Shown here: positions 18,779 to 27,643 of the stretch, one piece after another | Position numbering within the stretch: the first letter of the stretch is position 1 | Layout of the letters: every line of letters starts with the position of its first letter | NCBI GenBank assembly: GCA_937919925.1 | Contig: CALFOT010000014.1 | Coordinates: 1-50,029 of the forward strand | Source of the DNA: an uncultured bacterium | GTDB taxonomy: Bacteria; Planctomycetota; UBA1135 | DNA: 50,029 bases | Reading direction: 5' to 3' | Position numbers and translations under genes: made by a program | The notes under the pieces: model-generated | Databases searched by the model: none | Told to the model about the DNA's origin: nothing | Seen by the model: the letters and a program-made list of their open reading frames with translations, nothing else

Positions 18779-18817
18779 ACGGCCTTCTCCTTGTTTGGGG
18801 GAGGCCGTTTTTTTTTT
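18779..18817 (+). terminator. Strong rho-independent terminator
   Basis: ACGGCCTTCTCC (18779-18790) pairs over 12 bp, with two G-T pairs, with GGGGGAGGCCGT (ending 18808) around the loop TTGTTT, and ten T residues follow (18808-18817). It ends the plus-strand transcript in front of the convergent membrane protein gene. Confidence 0.9.
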
Positions 18818-18832
18818 GCGGGTGGTTGGGGG

Positions 18833-19720
18833 CTAGTACGGAAACTCAGGTGCGCCGGCGCCATTTGTGGCCGCACCCATCGTGGTAGTGAAAAAGGCGA
18901 TGCCCAGCGGGATCACCACCAAGATCATCAACACGAGCATGCTTGGCAGTGGCTTCCCGTTGCGCAGCCATTGCCAACGGGTTGCACCAGCCAGGATTAC
19001 TGGAGGCAGGGCGGCGAGGAGCAGAGGCAATCCCGCAACATTGGAGCCAAAAAAATACGCGTTGGCACCAACTTGGCCAAGCACCAGCACCAGCACCACT
19101 GCGGCGCCGGGCAGCAAGGAGCGTTGTGGCTTTAGCCATGCAAGAACGGCCATCGCACCACAGCCGGCGGCAAGGAAGCCTCCCATTTGGCCAAGGCGCG
19201 CACTTGCGAGTTGGAACATCAATGCGGCGAAGCCAGCTGCGTAAATTGTCCATGCTGGAGCAAGCACTTTGCTGGAAAAGTTCTGCGCACTGATTTCGAG
19301 TAGTGCAACCAGCACGCCGAACAGCACACCTAGACCTATACTCCACCCTAAAACCTGCGGCGTTTGGAGTTCCCGTGGCACCAGTTTGCCAATCATGGGC
19401 TGCAGCAGGAGTGCTGCGACGGCGGCAGTGAAGCAAGCCAGAAAGGCGGGGGAGCTCAAGCGGCCGCGCATCAACCAAACCGGGAGTGCGGCAAGACTCG
19501 CCCAAAATACCCATTGCCAACTTTGTGGATGCAACAAATCCGTCACCCCAAAGTAAGCCACAAAGGCGCTGGCGAAACCACCGCCGATAGCCACAACTCC
19601 GGACGCCATCCGATACGGCGCGGAGCGCGTCGCGCTGGCTCCGCGCAACAACGCAAGAGCCAGCAGACCAGCGGCAGCACCCGGGATGAGCACGCCGTAG
19701 AGCAGCATTTCTAGCAGCAA
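18833..19720 (-). CDS. Polytopic membrane protein of unknown function
   Basis: This 295-residue protein is almost wholly hydrophobic, with about eight to nine predicted membrane segments (for example LIPGAAAGLLALALL, VLGWSIGLGVLFGVLVALL, LLPGAAVVLVLVLGQVGA and MLVLMILVVIPLGIAFF) and very short polar loops. I recognise no transport or enzyme motif. It starts 5 bp before the yceI-like stop on the same strand, so it is the distal member of that pair. Its Ala/Leu-rich composition and few charged residues make distant similarity hard to judge by eye. Confidence 0.75.
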   Translation of the reverse strand: MLLEMLLYGVLIPGAAAGLLALALLRGASATRSAPYRMASGVVAIGGGFASAFVAYFGVTDLLHPQSWQWVFWASLAALPVWLMRGRLSSPAFLACFTAAVAALLLQPMIGKLVPRELQTPQVLGWSIGLGVLFGVLVALLEISAQNFSSKVLAPAWTIYAAGFAALMFQLASARLGQMGGFLAAGCGAMAVLAWLKPQRSLLPGAAVVLVLVLGQVGANAYFFGSNVAGLPLLLAALPPVILAGATRWQWLRNGKPLPSMLVLMILVVIPLGIAFFTTTMGAATNGAGAPEFPY

Positions 19721-19725
19721 AGAAT

Positions 19726-20343
19726 TTATTCGCGGGTGCCTTCGAAAGCCAAGGTTAAGGTGACCTCAGCGCCGAGCCCATCCTTCATGAAGTCCATGCC
19801 GAAGTCATGGCGATTCACCGTGAAACTTCCTTCAAATCCAGCGCGGTGGTTGCCCCATGGGTCTTCGCCTTCACCCACCTTGTGCATGGGTACGCTGATT
19901 TCTTTCTTTTTACCTAAGAGCTCGATGGTGCCCGTGATTTCGAAATCCTCGGCCTTGCCCTTCACTCCGGTAGATTCAAAAAGAATCGATGGGAATTCAC
20001 GCGCATTGAAAAAGTCAGGGCCCTTGAGGTGATCATCACGCTTCTTGTTGTTCGTGCTGACGCTATCGGCTTCAATCGTCAGCGTGACGGAACTTTCACT
20101 TGGCTTCTCCGCATCCAGGGCAAAGCTACCCTGGAAGCTGCCAAAACTACCCCAGGCCGTACCAATGTTCAGGTGTTTCACCTTGAAGAGAATCCACGAG
20201 TGACTGGGGTCGATCTGATAGGTTGCCGGCTTCACAATGGCGGTAGGCACCAGAATATTGGCCGTAGTGTCGGTGTCACGGTCAGTGAAAAGAAAGGGCG
20301 CTGCGAACAGAATCGGGAGCGCAAGGAGGGTGATTTGTTTCAT
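19726..20343 (-). CDS. YceI-family periplasmic protein
   Basis: YceI proteins form a lipocalin-like barrel that binds polyprenoids in the periplasm. This one has a signal peptide (MKQITLLALPILFAAPFLF), then YQIDPSHSWILFKVKHLNIGTAWGSF, the diagnostic first strand, and later VTLTIEADSVSTNNKKRDDHLKGPDFFNAREFP, the second family motif, followed by ITGTIELLGKKKEISVPM. The mature length is usual. I start at ATG 20343 (205 residues) rather than five codons earlier because the signal peptide then has a normal basic N-terminus. It precedes the unknown membrane protein by 5 bp. Confidence 0.9.
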   Translation of the reverse strand: MKQITLLALPILFAAPFLFTDRDTDTTANILVPTAIVKPATYQIDPSHSWILFKVKHLNIGTAWGSFGSFQGSFALDAEKPSESSVTLTIEADSVSTNNKKRDDHLKGPDFFNAREFPSILFESTGVKGKAEDFEITGTIELLGKKKEISVPMHKVGEGEDPWGNHRAGFEGSFTVNRHDFGMDFMKDGLGAEVTLTLAFEGTRE

Positions 20344-20474
20344 GAATGGGTGCGGCAAAAGCCGAGTTCAAAACTTAGGGCAAAGTGACGCCGACTTGTA
20401 AGGAAAAGTGGTAATCATTTTCCACGGAATCGAGATTATTATGGAATATTTGTCCAGCTTAGGCTGGCGGCAGC

Positions 20475-21461
20475 CTAACGGCGCGCTTTGTGGTCGGGGC
20501 CGTCCTTGACTTCGTTGCGCCCAGTGCCGCCATAAACACTCTCCAGTTCTTCCAGCAGCTCTAGGTAAGAGCGATAACGAGAGAGGGCCAAATCGCCGTG
20601 GTCGCGGGCCTCGATCACTTTGCAACCAGGTTCGTCGCGGTGCAGGCAGGCGGGGAAGCGGCAGCCACTGCCAAGTTCCAACATTTCGGCAAAATGCAGG
20701 CGTAACTCGTGCGGCGGGATACCAAATGGCCGAAACTTTCGCACCCCCGGAGTATCAATTACCGCGCCACCCACTGCTAGCGGATACCAACGCGAATGCG
20801 AAGTGGTGTGGCGCCCAGACATCAATGAGTTGGAAGTTTCGCGCGTCTCCAGTTTTAAGGTCGGATCGATGTAGTTCATCAAAGTGGATTTTCCAACTCC
20901 ACTCAATCCATAAAGCACGCTGGTTTGATCGCGCAACACGGCCAGCAGCGATTCAATACCTTCGCCGGTGACCGCTGATGTCAGCAGTACTTCGATTTTT
21001 GCGGCGGTGTAACTGCTGCGAATCCGTTCCAGTTTGCGTGGTTTGGCGCGGTCAATTTTGTTCAGCACCAGCACGCTTGGAATACCGGCGAAACTACAGG
21101 TGGTCAAAATGCGGTCGGCGACAATCGACGAGAAGGGCGGAACATCGACCGAGTTCACCACCAGAACTTGATCGACATTGGTGGCGAGCACTTGGCGCAA
21201 ATCATAATCCTCTCCAGCGACGCGCCGCGAGAAAACGTTGCGCCGCTCTTGTACCGCATCGATGGCGATATCGTCATTTTCATAGGAAATGGTGACGGAA
21301 TCACCCACCGCCACTGGGGATTTGTCGCTGCCGCGTTCCTCGAATAAGCGGCCGCGCAAGAGGGCTGGGCGTATATCGCCATCGAGTAGCACTTCGCATT
21401 GACGTGCATCCACCCGCACCACCAAAGCGGTGTTCGAACGCGGGGTGTCTGCAGGGTTCAT
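20475..21461 (-). CDS. rsgA: Ribosome small-subunit-dependent GTPase A
   Basis: RsgA (YjeQ) is a GTPase that checks 30S subunit assembly. It shows the circular permutation typical of the family: an OB-fold at the N-terminus, then G4 (VLNKIDRAKP), then G1 (GLSGVGKSTLMN), then G3 (VIDTPGVRKFRPF), and finally the zinc-binding segment GSGCRFPACLHRDEPGCKV with its Cys-Cys-His-Cys ligands. The 328 residues are a usual length. The gene is transcribed alone, divergent from the rRNA or tRNA methyltransferase gene 38 bp away, a plausible ribosome-related pairing. Confidence 0.95.
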   Translation of the reverse strand: MNPADTPRSNTALVVRVDARQCEVLLDGDIRPALLRGRLFEERGSDKSPVAVGDSVTISYENDDIAIDAVQERRNVFSRRVAGEDYDLRQVLATNVDQVLVVNSVDVPPFSSIVADRILTTCSFAGIPSVLVLNKIDRAKPRKLERIRSSYTAAKIEVLLTSAVTGEGIESLLAVLRDQTSVLYGLSGVGKSTLMNYIDPTLKLETRETSNSLMSGRHTTSHSRWYPLAVGGAVIDTPGVRKFRPFGIPPHELRLHFAEMLELGSGCRFPACLHRDEPGCKVIEARDHGDLALSRYRSYLELLEELESVYGGTGRNEVKDGPDHKARR

Positions 21462-21499
21462 GGGCGTATTCTAAGGCTTGGCGGGCGTAGAATAGGCAC

Positions 21500-22357
21500 A
21501 TGGACCTCGGTGAGCCTATTTGTTCGGCGCAAAACGCCAAACTGAAGGCCGTGCGCGCATTGCGTGCGGGTAAGGAACGCGCAGCCACCGTGTTAGAAGG
21601 CCGCCATTTGCTCGAAGAAGCGCTCGCGCAAAAGGTTTCAGTTTCCTGGATTTTGGTGCCGGAAAGTGTGCGACGCTCTTTGACCGCTTGGGGGACCGCC
21701 ACCGAAAGCGTGTCAGCGGATTTATGGGTCTTACTCGAACGCGCGGCCGCAGCGGGTGTGGAAATTGCTACTTGTGAAGATGCACTGCTGGCCGGTGTGA
21801 GTCGACTCGAAGGTGTGCCCGAGTTGTTGGCTTGGGCCATGCGCCCCACCGGCGATTGGCGCGCCGCGTTGCAGCAATCCCAAGCCCCGGATTGGTGGTT
21901 GGTGGCTGCGGGAGTGCAAGATCCGGGCAACCTTGGTGCGCTGGTGCGAGTCGCGGCAGGTTTTGGGGCAGCGGGAATGTTGTGTCTTAAAGGCGGTGGG
22001 TCGCCGTGGCATCCGCGCGCCTTACGTGGGGCCGCAGGAACTACCTTTCGTCTGCCTGTGTTTGAAGCGATTGAAAGCACGGAATTCCTTGCGGCAGCCG
22101 CGCAGCACGATTTCGAACTGTGGGCTACAGCCGCCGACGGCGAGGCGGTTCTGGCAAGTGCTGCAACTTCCCGGGTGCGTCCGGTGGCGCTGTTACTTGG
22201 TGAAGAAGGGCGCGGGCTTGCGCAGCCATTGTTTGACGCTTGTCAAAAACGGGTTGGCATTCCTTTGGAGCGCGGCGTGGAATCGTTGAATGTGGCTACT
22301 GCGGCGGCGGTACTCGCCGCCGCGATGCGTGGACCCCAACCTGAGATCACACCATGA
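21500..22357 (+). CDS. SpoU/TrmH-family RNA 2'-O-methyltransferase
   Basis: This 285-residue protein has an N-terminal RNA-binding domain (CSAQNAKLKAVRALRAGKER, then TVLEGRHLLEEAL) and a C-terminal SPOUT methyltransferase domain. The SPOUT motifs are VQDPGNLGALVRVAAGFGA, LLLGEEGRGL and IPLERGVESLNVATAAAVL, which form the trefoil knot and bind AdoMet. Members 2'-O-methylate tRNA or 23S rRNA; the exact target cannot be read from sequence. It ends with a 4-bp overlap into rarA and so is probably co-translated with it. Confidence 0.9.
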   Translation: MDLGEPICSAQNAKLKAVRALRAGKERAATVLEGRHLLEEALAQKVSVSWILVPESVRRSLTAWGTATESVSADLWVLLERAAAAGVEIATCEDALLAGVSRLEGVPELLAWAMRPTGDWRAALQQSQAPDWWLVAAGVQDPGNLGALVRVAAGFGAAGMLCLKGGGSPWHPRALRGAAGTTFRLPVFEAIESTEFLAAAAQHDFELWATAADGEAVLASAATSRVRPVALLLGEEGRGLAQPLFDACQKRVGIPLERGVESLNVATAAAVLAAAMRGPQPEITP

Positions 22358-23709
22358 ACGAAGGTTTATTTGCTGATTTCCATGCAACCCCACAAGTAAC
22401 CCCAGCGGCACTTGCGGCATCGGCGCCATTGGCCGAACGGATGCGTCCACACTCCCTAGAAGAAGTAGTCGGGCAAGAAAAACTCATTGGCCCAGGCGGT
22501 GCTTTGCGCCACGTTTTTGAGGGCGGTGAACTTGGTTCGATGATTTTTTGGGGGCCACCCGGGACCGGCAAAACTACTTTGGCACGGTTGCTGGCAGCAC
22601 GTGCAGATCTGCAGTTTCGCACCTTTTCGGCAGTGTTGAGCGGCATCAAAGAAGTCCGTGGTGCTATGCAAGAAGCGCAACTTTTGCGGCGTAAGAGCGG
22701 CAAGCCAACCTTGGTGTTCATTGATGAAATCCATCGCTTCAACAAAGCTCAGCAAGATGCGTTTTTACCTTTTGTCGAAAGCGGCGATATCACTCTCGTT
22801 GGCGCGACCACCGAAAACCCTTCTTTTGAAGTGGTTGGTCCGTTGCTGTCACGGCTGACTGTGCATGTACTCGAGCCACTTGGTGCCGAACAACTCGTGG
22901 TGTTGCTGCAACGCGCGTTGACCGATCATGAGCGTGGCTTCGGCGCGCGCGCTGTCACCGCCACCGAGCAGCAACTTGCTGCCCTCGCCGCTTACGCCAG
23001 TGGCGACGGCCGCCGCGCTTATGTTGCCCTTGAAGCAGCGGTTCGCCGTTGCGATGTCGGCACGGCTATCAGCGATGAAATCCTTGAGCAAGTTTTTGCT
23101 GGTCGCGCTCTGCTCTACGATAAAGCAGGTGAATCACATTATGATTTGATTTCGGCACTGCATAAATCAATCCGCAGCTCCGATCCGGATGCCGCCCTTT
23201 ATTGGCTAGTCCGTATGCTTAAATCTGGTGAAGACCCGATGTTTCTTGCCCGGCGGTTGGTGCGCATGGCGTCGGAAGACATCGGCTTGGCCGATCCAAA
23301 TGCGCTGAAACTTGCGCTTGCTGCCCGCGATGCCTTCCATTTTTTAGGGCGCCCCGAAGGGGAGCTCGCATTGGCCGAAATCGCGGTCTATTTGGCGATT
23401 GCGCCCAAATCTAACGCGATTTACAAAGCCTTCAAAGCGGTTAGTCGCGAGCTCGATTCCGGCTATGCCCATGCTGTTCCGAAGCAGTTACGGAATGCGC
23501 CGACAAAGTTCATGAAAGAGCAAGGTTATGGTCAGGGCCAAAAGTATGCGCATGATGAAAGCGATGCCATCACCGGGATGGAATGTCTGCCGGAACAACT
23601 TGCCGGTCGGCGCTTTTATGAGCCTACCGAGTTTGGTGTAGAAGCACGCATCAAAGTGCGCCTTGCAGAAATCCGTGCCGCCGTCGCGCGCAAACGCAGC
23701 GAGGAGTAG
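22354..23709 (+). CDS. rarA: Replication-associated recombination AAA+ ATPase
   Basis: RarA (MgsA, WRNIP1-like) acts at stalled replication forks. The AAA+ core has PHSLEEVVGQEKLIGPGG, Walker [15 protein letters not shown] near residue 68, Walker B LVFIDEIHRFNKAQQDAFLP, and sensor 1 LVGATTENPSFEVVGPLLSR. The C-terminal half (ALHKSIRSSDPDAALYWLVRML, then MASEDIGLADPNALKLA) is the tetramerisation domain specific to RarA. The 451 residues are typical. The ATG overlaps the upstream methyltransferase stop. Very confident. Confidence 0.95.
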   Translation: MNEGLFADFHATPQVTPAALAASAPLAERMRPHSLEEVVGQEKLIGPGGALRHVFEGGELGSMIFWGPPGTGKTTLARLLAARADLQFRTFSAVLSGIKEVRGAMQEAQLLRRKSGKPTLVFIDEIHRFNKAQQDAFLPFVESGDITLVGATTENPSFEVVGPLLSRLTVHVLEPLGAEQLVVLLQRALTDHERGFGARAVTATEQQLAALAAYASGDGRRAYVALEAAVRRCDVGTAISDEILEQVFAGRALLYDKAGESHYDLISALHKSIRSSDPDAALYWLVRMLKSGEDPMFLARRLVRMASEDIGLADPNALKLALAARDAFHFLGRPEGELALAEIAVYLAIAPKSNAIYKAFKAVSRELDSGYAHAVPKQLRNAPTKFMKEQGYGQGQKYAHDESDAITGMECLPEQLAGRRFYEPTEFGVEARIKVRLAEIRAAVARKRSEE

Positions 23710-23737
23710 AGCGTGTTGGCTAACTGCTGGGTGTGGG

Positions 23738-24385
23738 TTAGCCGAACTGGTTGACGCGTTCTAGGGAGCCACACAAAAACGCAAGTTCTCCGCGCACGCC
23801 CATCGCGCGTAACGCCAAGCCTTTTTGCGCCGCGCGTTCAAACACATCATTGATCTTGGCCGCGGGCAAGCCAAACAAACATAGCTGACCCTCCGGGCGC
23901 ATCCGTTTTACTAACGGCGCAGCAACCGACATGGATTCGGGAACTTCCCCATCGCAGCCTAGAGCCACCAAATGGTGGAATGCACCATCTGCGGCGTCTT
24001 CCATGCGTTTCAGCTTCCGCACTTTGGTGAGACTCTGACGGCGTGCTACAAGGCGGTCGAAGGTTTCGATTTCGGTGGGGTGGAGGACGACCTCCACATA
24101 GGCAGCTTCCAGGCAAATCGCAATATAAGCCGCTAGACCAATGCCGGGGCCCATGCCAAGGAAGGAAATGCGTTGGCGGGTTTCGGCTGGCAAAGCGGCA
24201 GCTGGAGCCATTGCTTGGGCAGCGAGCAGAGCACCGCAGCGAATCCAGCGCGGCATCAACTCCATGGCGTCAGCGAGAGCGATGACCGTGTCTTCGCCGC
24301 TATCGCGCGCATGCTTGCTGCCGTTTTCTCCTAAGTCGAGAATGAGGTGTCCAAGTTGCAGCGGCTGCTCAAGGGTTAGCTCCAT
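23738..24385 (-). CDS. Unknown protein with Rossmann-like features
   Basis: I do not recognise this 215-residue protein with certainty. The middle contains ISFLGMGPGIGLAAYIAICL, a glycine-rich turn like an NAD(P)- or AdoMet-binding beta-alpha-beta unit, followed about 20 residues on by VEVVLHPTEIETFDRL, and the C-terminal stretch LVKRMRPEGQLCLFGLPAAK resembles the later strand of a medium-chain dehydrogenase cofactor domain. No catalytic zinc ligands of a dehydrogenase are present and the N-terminus (LEQPLQLGHLILDLGEN) lacks the usual substrate domain. It lies downstream of the DinG-type helicase on the same strand, 50 bp apart. A stripped dehydrogenase or methyltransferase-like relic is possible. 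Confidence 0.6.
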   Translation of the reverse strand: MELTLEQPLQLGHLILDLGENGSKHARDSGEDTVIALADAMELMPRWIRCGALLAAQAMAPAAALPAETRQRISFLGMGPGIGLAAYIAICLEAAYVEVVLHPTEIETFDRLVARRQSLTKVRKLKRMEDAADGAFHHLVALGCDGEVPESMSVAAPLVKRMRPEGQLCLFGLPAAKINDVFERAAQKGLALRAMGVRGELAFLCGSLERVNQFG

Positions 24386-24435
24386 GCTGGCAGTTTACAG
24401 GCTTGCGGCCCCAACCAAATCAAAGAAACGTTGCG

Positions 24436-27400
24436 CTAGTCGTAACGCATCACGCCGCGCGCAGACTGGAAGCTGGGATTGAGGCCGCGCCTTTCCATGT
24501 CTGCGCCCAGGCGCATAAAGGTGAACAGCTTGTGCAGACATTCATCGGTAGGTGCGCGACATATTTCAGGATGCTGCCATTCCTCCGGGCCGCCTGGAAG
24601 CTCTTCTAAGAACGCTGCATGGCGTTTATCGAGCACCCGGCGATCGAGAATGATGACGCCACCGCGATCGTCTTCCTTGCGCAACAGGCGGCCGCAGCCT
24701 TGGCGGAACATCGCGAGTGCCTTGGGCAGATAGATGCGGTTTTTATGGGGGCCCCAGCCCATCCGCGCTTGTTGTGCATACATGTAATTATCTGGAGCAC
24801 CATAAGGAAGCTTCGGCATCACGACGTACTGGCAGGTGGGTCCAGGGAAGTCGACGCCGTACCAAAAAGTATCGAGACCAAACAGCACACTTTCTTCCTG
24901 TGCGCGGAACAGCTCCATAATTTCTTCTTTGCGATATCCGGGCATACCCTGGTAGTAAAACGGCAAGCCTAGAGCGCGGAATACGGGCGCTAAACGCTCG
25001 CCGATGCGGAGCAGCAACACGCGATTGGTGAACAAACCAAGAATGCGCCCGCGGGTGCGTTCCGCCAAGAAGACCAGCAGGTCTTCCACGTATTCCATCC
25101 ATGCTTCGGCATCGGGGCCGCGATAGGCATAGGGCGGTGCATCTTCGGGCACACAGTAGAGTGACGCGGTAGCTTCAAAAGAAGGTGGGCCAACGAAACC
25201 ATGAACGGTAGTGCCAATGCGTTCCGCCGAATCCGCGGCCAGCAAATCAAGGCCAAGGTAGCCCGCCATTGCGCGGAAACCACCACGCATATGTGCTGTA
25301 GCGCTCACTAACGCTGCATCGCGTAACGATGGGAAGTACACATCGCCAAGCCATTTTTGCGGCAACAACCATTTCAAACACAGCAACGGCCGGCGTCGGT
25401 TTTGAAACTCGACTTCAAAGTGCAAGTCTTCGGAGAAATCGCCTTCCCCACTTTCGCCACCTAACCACAACTCTAAGCCTTCGCGCCAATGCGCCAACAA
25501 TTCGAGTGGCCGGCGCAACGCCCAGCGTAGTTTGCGCGCCTGACGTAACGGCACATCGCCAAGTTCTTCAATCACCGTGCGTAGGGCGCTATCCAATCCA
25601 TCCACGCAGGTGCGCAGTGCCGTGAGTGCGGTCACCAAGGAATCGCCGCGCCCAGAATCCAAATATTCATGCAGCATAAATGCCGCTTCTTCGCGCGTAC
25701 GTGCGCCTTGTTCGGCTTGACGAAAATTTTCGAACTCACGCAGCTCACGGGTGTTGTCGTGGGCGGCGGCATCTAGTCCGGCGGTGAATTCTCCGGCCTC
25801 TAAAGCGGCAGCTTGCAAACGCTCGTTGCGGTCGCCCGGCGCCAATTTGCTTAACAAACGCTCTAACAAGGGCAGTGGTGCACGATCCCGGCCTTTGGCG
25901 GTCCGTAAATCATTCGCTAATTTGGTGACCTCATCAAGCTCAATATCAAAACTACGTGCCGATAACGCCACTTCATGCAAGTGATCACATTCGTCAAACA
26001 CCACGTGTGAAAATTCCTCTGGTCGCGCCAGCACGAAGGCGTGATTAGTGACCACCACATGCGAGCGTTCGGCGCGCATGCTGCGAATTCCTGCCGCACA
26101 CCGATTCATCGCGCGCCCACGGCAACAGTTTGGCAAAGCACGTGTTTGGGCAAGCATCCGTTGTGCGGCGCGGATTTGACGGGTGTGATTTTCCGCTGGA
26201 ATGCCGGGCGCCAACGGGAAGCCGTCTAAATCGGCGGTGAGATCCTCCGAGTAAAACAGTGCCAAGCGTAACCAGGTAGCACGCGCCTCCAGCGAAGCGC
26301 CGGAAGGTTCGGGGGCGGCATCCAAAATCGCGCGCCCACAAATGTAATTGGCGCGGCCCTTGAGCAAACTAACTTTTGGCAACTCCTCGCGCGGCACACC
26401 GGCGGCTTCCAGCAACTTCAAAGCGTGTGGGATTTCACGGAAGAAAGCTTGCTCTTGGAGCGCACGCGTATAGGTGCTGACCGCAACGCGCACGTTATTT
26501 TCGATGGACCATAACATCAACGGCGCAAGATAAGCCAAGGTTTTGCCGGTTCCGGTAGGGGCGTCGGCGAGCAAAAACTCGCCCGCGCCGAGGATGCCCA
26601 TGACTTCTTGTGCCAACGCGCGCTGGCCAGGACGATCGACAGCATCTTTGCCTGGTTCGGTGAAATGCTTGGGCACCAGATCAAAAAATGCCTGCATACG
26701 TTGCTGACCGAGCGGGGAAAGTGCAGCGGCGTCTTCGCAGCGCGACGACTTGACATCGGTTTCGAGTAAATCCCGGCGGAAGTCTTCCAGGAAACGTGGT
26801 TCTCGCTCCAGCAGGATGCGGTCGGCATCGAGGGGAGCATCTTCTAAATCACTACTGAGCATGCCATCCGCGAGTGTGACAAAGAACAAATCTTGATCTT
26901 CTGCACTGGAATAGCGGCTCGGCCAATCGAGCAAATCGTGGACGATCAATAGCCAGTCCCAAACGGCGCTGTTTTCGCCGCTGCTTTCGGTCATTAGATC
27001 ATCGAGTCCGCGCGCCAGTAATTGGCGCAGGGTTCCATCACGCTCAAAATGAGCACGTACCAAGGCTTCAAGCAGCCGCCGCAAATCAGCTGGGCGTGGC
27101 AAAGCGGCAGGGGTGGAGCCGCAGAAATGGTGAAAAAGTGCGGGCGCTCCGGCGCCACCGCGGCGCGGATGAAGGAATGTGGCCAAGCTGACCAAATCCA
27201 CCACGGCAGGTGGGGTAACTCCTGGACACAGCATGCGAAAACGCTCGAGAAAGGTTTCGCGGCCCTCCAGAAGCACCACGCGCTGGCCCTGCAGCAACCC
27301 CAGCTGTGCAGGCACCACATTCCGCCAAGACGGGAGTTGTGCCAGGCGATCGCCAGTGAAACCTAGATCAGCGAGTTTTTTCGGGGCGCTGGCGGGAGCG

Positions 27401-27549
27401 CAATCGGGCTCAAACGGAGAGGCTTCGAGTGCCGCAATCACCGAATGCGTGCCTCCGGAGGGGCTGAAAGAGGCGGCTTCGAGATAAAAAATGCCATCTC
27501 TCTCGCAATCTGGGCCTGTAGCGGCACTAGAGACGAAAATGGGGTTCAT
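24436..27549 (-). CDS. DinG/XPD-type DNA helicase with degenerate exonuclease-like N-terminus
   Basis: This 1037-residue protein is an SF2 Fe-S helicase. Walker A is ADAPTGTGKT (328-337), the DEAH-box variant is DECDH (519-523), and motif VI is QGCGRLLRKEDDRGG near residue 955. The Fe-S region has Cys404 (KGRANYICG), Cys475-Cys476 and Cys484, an unusual set because two ligands are adjacent. Residues 1-180 follow the layout of the DnaQ-like exonuclease domain fused to DinG in Firmicutes (LADLGFTGDRLAQLPSWRNVVP, VVDLVSLATFLHP), but the catalytic DxE and HN..FD residues are absent. It presumably unwinds DNA during repair. It stands first of a two-gene minus-strand run and is divergent from leucine dehydrogenase. 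Confidence 0.87.
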   Translation of the reverse strand: MNPIFVSSAATGPDCERDGIFYLEAASFSPSGGTHSVIAALEASPFEPDCAPASAPKKLADLGFTGDRLAQLPSWRNVVPAQLGLLQGQRVVLLEGRETFLERFRMLCPGVTPPAVVDLVSLATFLHPRRGGAGAPALFHHFCGSTPAALPRPADLRRLLEALVRAHFERDGTLRQLLARGLDDLMTESSGENSAVWDWLLIVHDLLDWPSRYSSAEDQDLFFVTLADGMLSSDLEDAPLDADRILLEREPRFLEDFRRDLLETDVKSSRCEDAAALSPLGQQRMQAFFDLVPKHFTEPGKDAVDRPGQRALAQEVMGILGAGEFLLADAPTGTGKTLAYLAPLMLWSIENNVRVAVSTYTRALQEQAFFREIPHALKLLEAAGVPREELPKVSLLKGRANYICGRAILDAAPEPSGASLEARATWLRLALFYSEDLTADLDGFPLAPGIPAENHTRQIRAAQRMLAQTRALPNCCRGRAMNRCAAGIRSMRAERSHVVVTNHAFVLARPEEFSHVVFDECDHLHEVALSARSFDIELDEVTKLANDLRTAKGRDRAPLPLLERLLSKLAPGDRNERLQAAALEAGEFTAGLDAAAHDNTRELREFENFRQAEQGARTREEAAFMLHEYLDSGRGDSLVTALTALRTCVDGLDSALRTVIEELGDVPLRQARKLRWALRRPLELLAHWREGLELWLGGESGEGDFSEDLHFEVEFQNRRRPLLCLKWLLPQKWLGDVYFPSLRDAALVSATAHMRGGFRAMAGYLGLDLLAADSAERIGTTVHGFVGPPSFEATASLYCVPEDAPPYAYRGPDAEAWMEYVEDLLVFLAERTRGRILGLFTNRVLLLRIGERLAPVFRALGLPFYYQGMPGYRKEEIMELFRAQEESVLFGLDTFWYGVDFPGPTCQYVVMPKLPYGAPDNYMYAQQARMGWGPHKNRIYLPKALAMFRQGCGRLLRKEDDRGGVIILDRRVLDKRHAAFLEELPGGPEEWQHPEICRAPTDECLHKLFTFMRLGADMERRGLNPSFQSARGVMRYD

Positions 27550-27643
27550 GGCAGGTAAATTTGCTGTTAGCGCGAATGTAGGCGCAGAGCGATAATACGT
27601 GCGTCTCGCCCCTCATTCATCTCTGTAGTGCGAGCTGATTACC

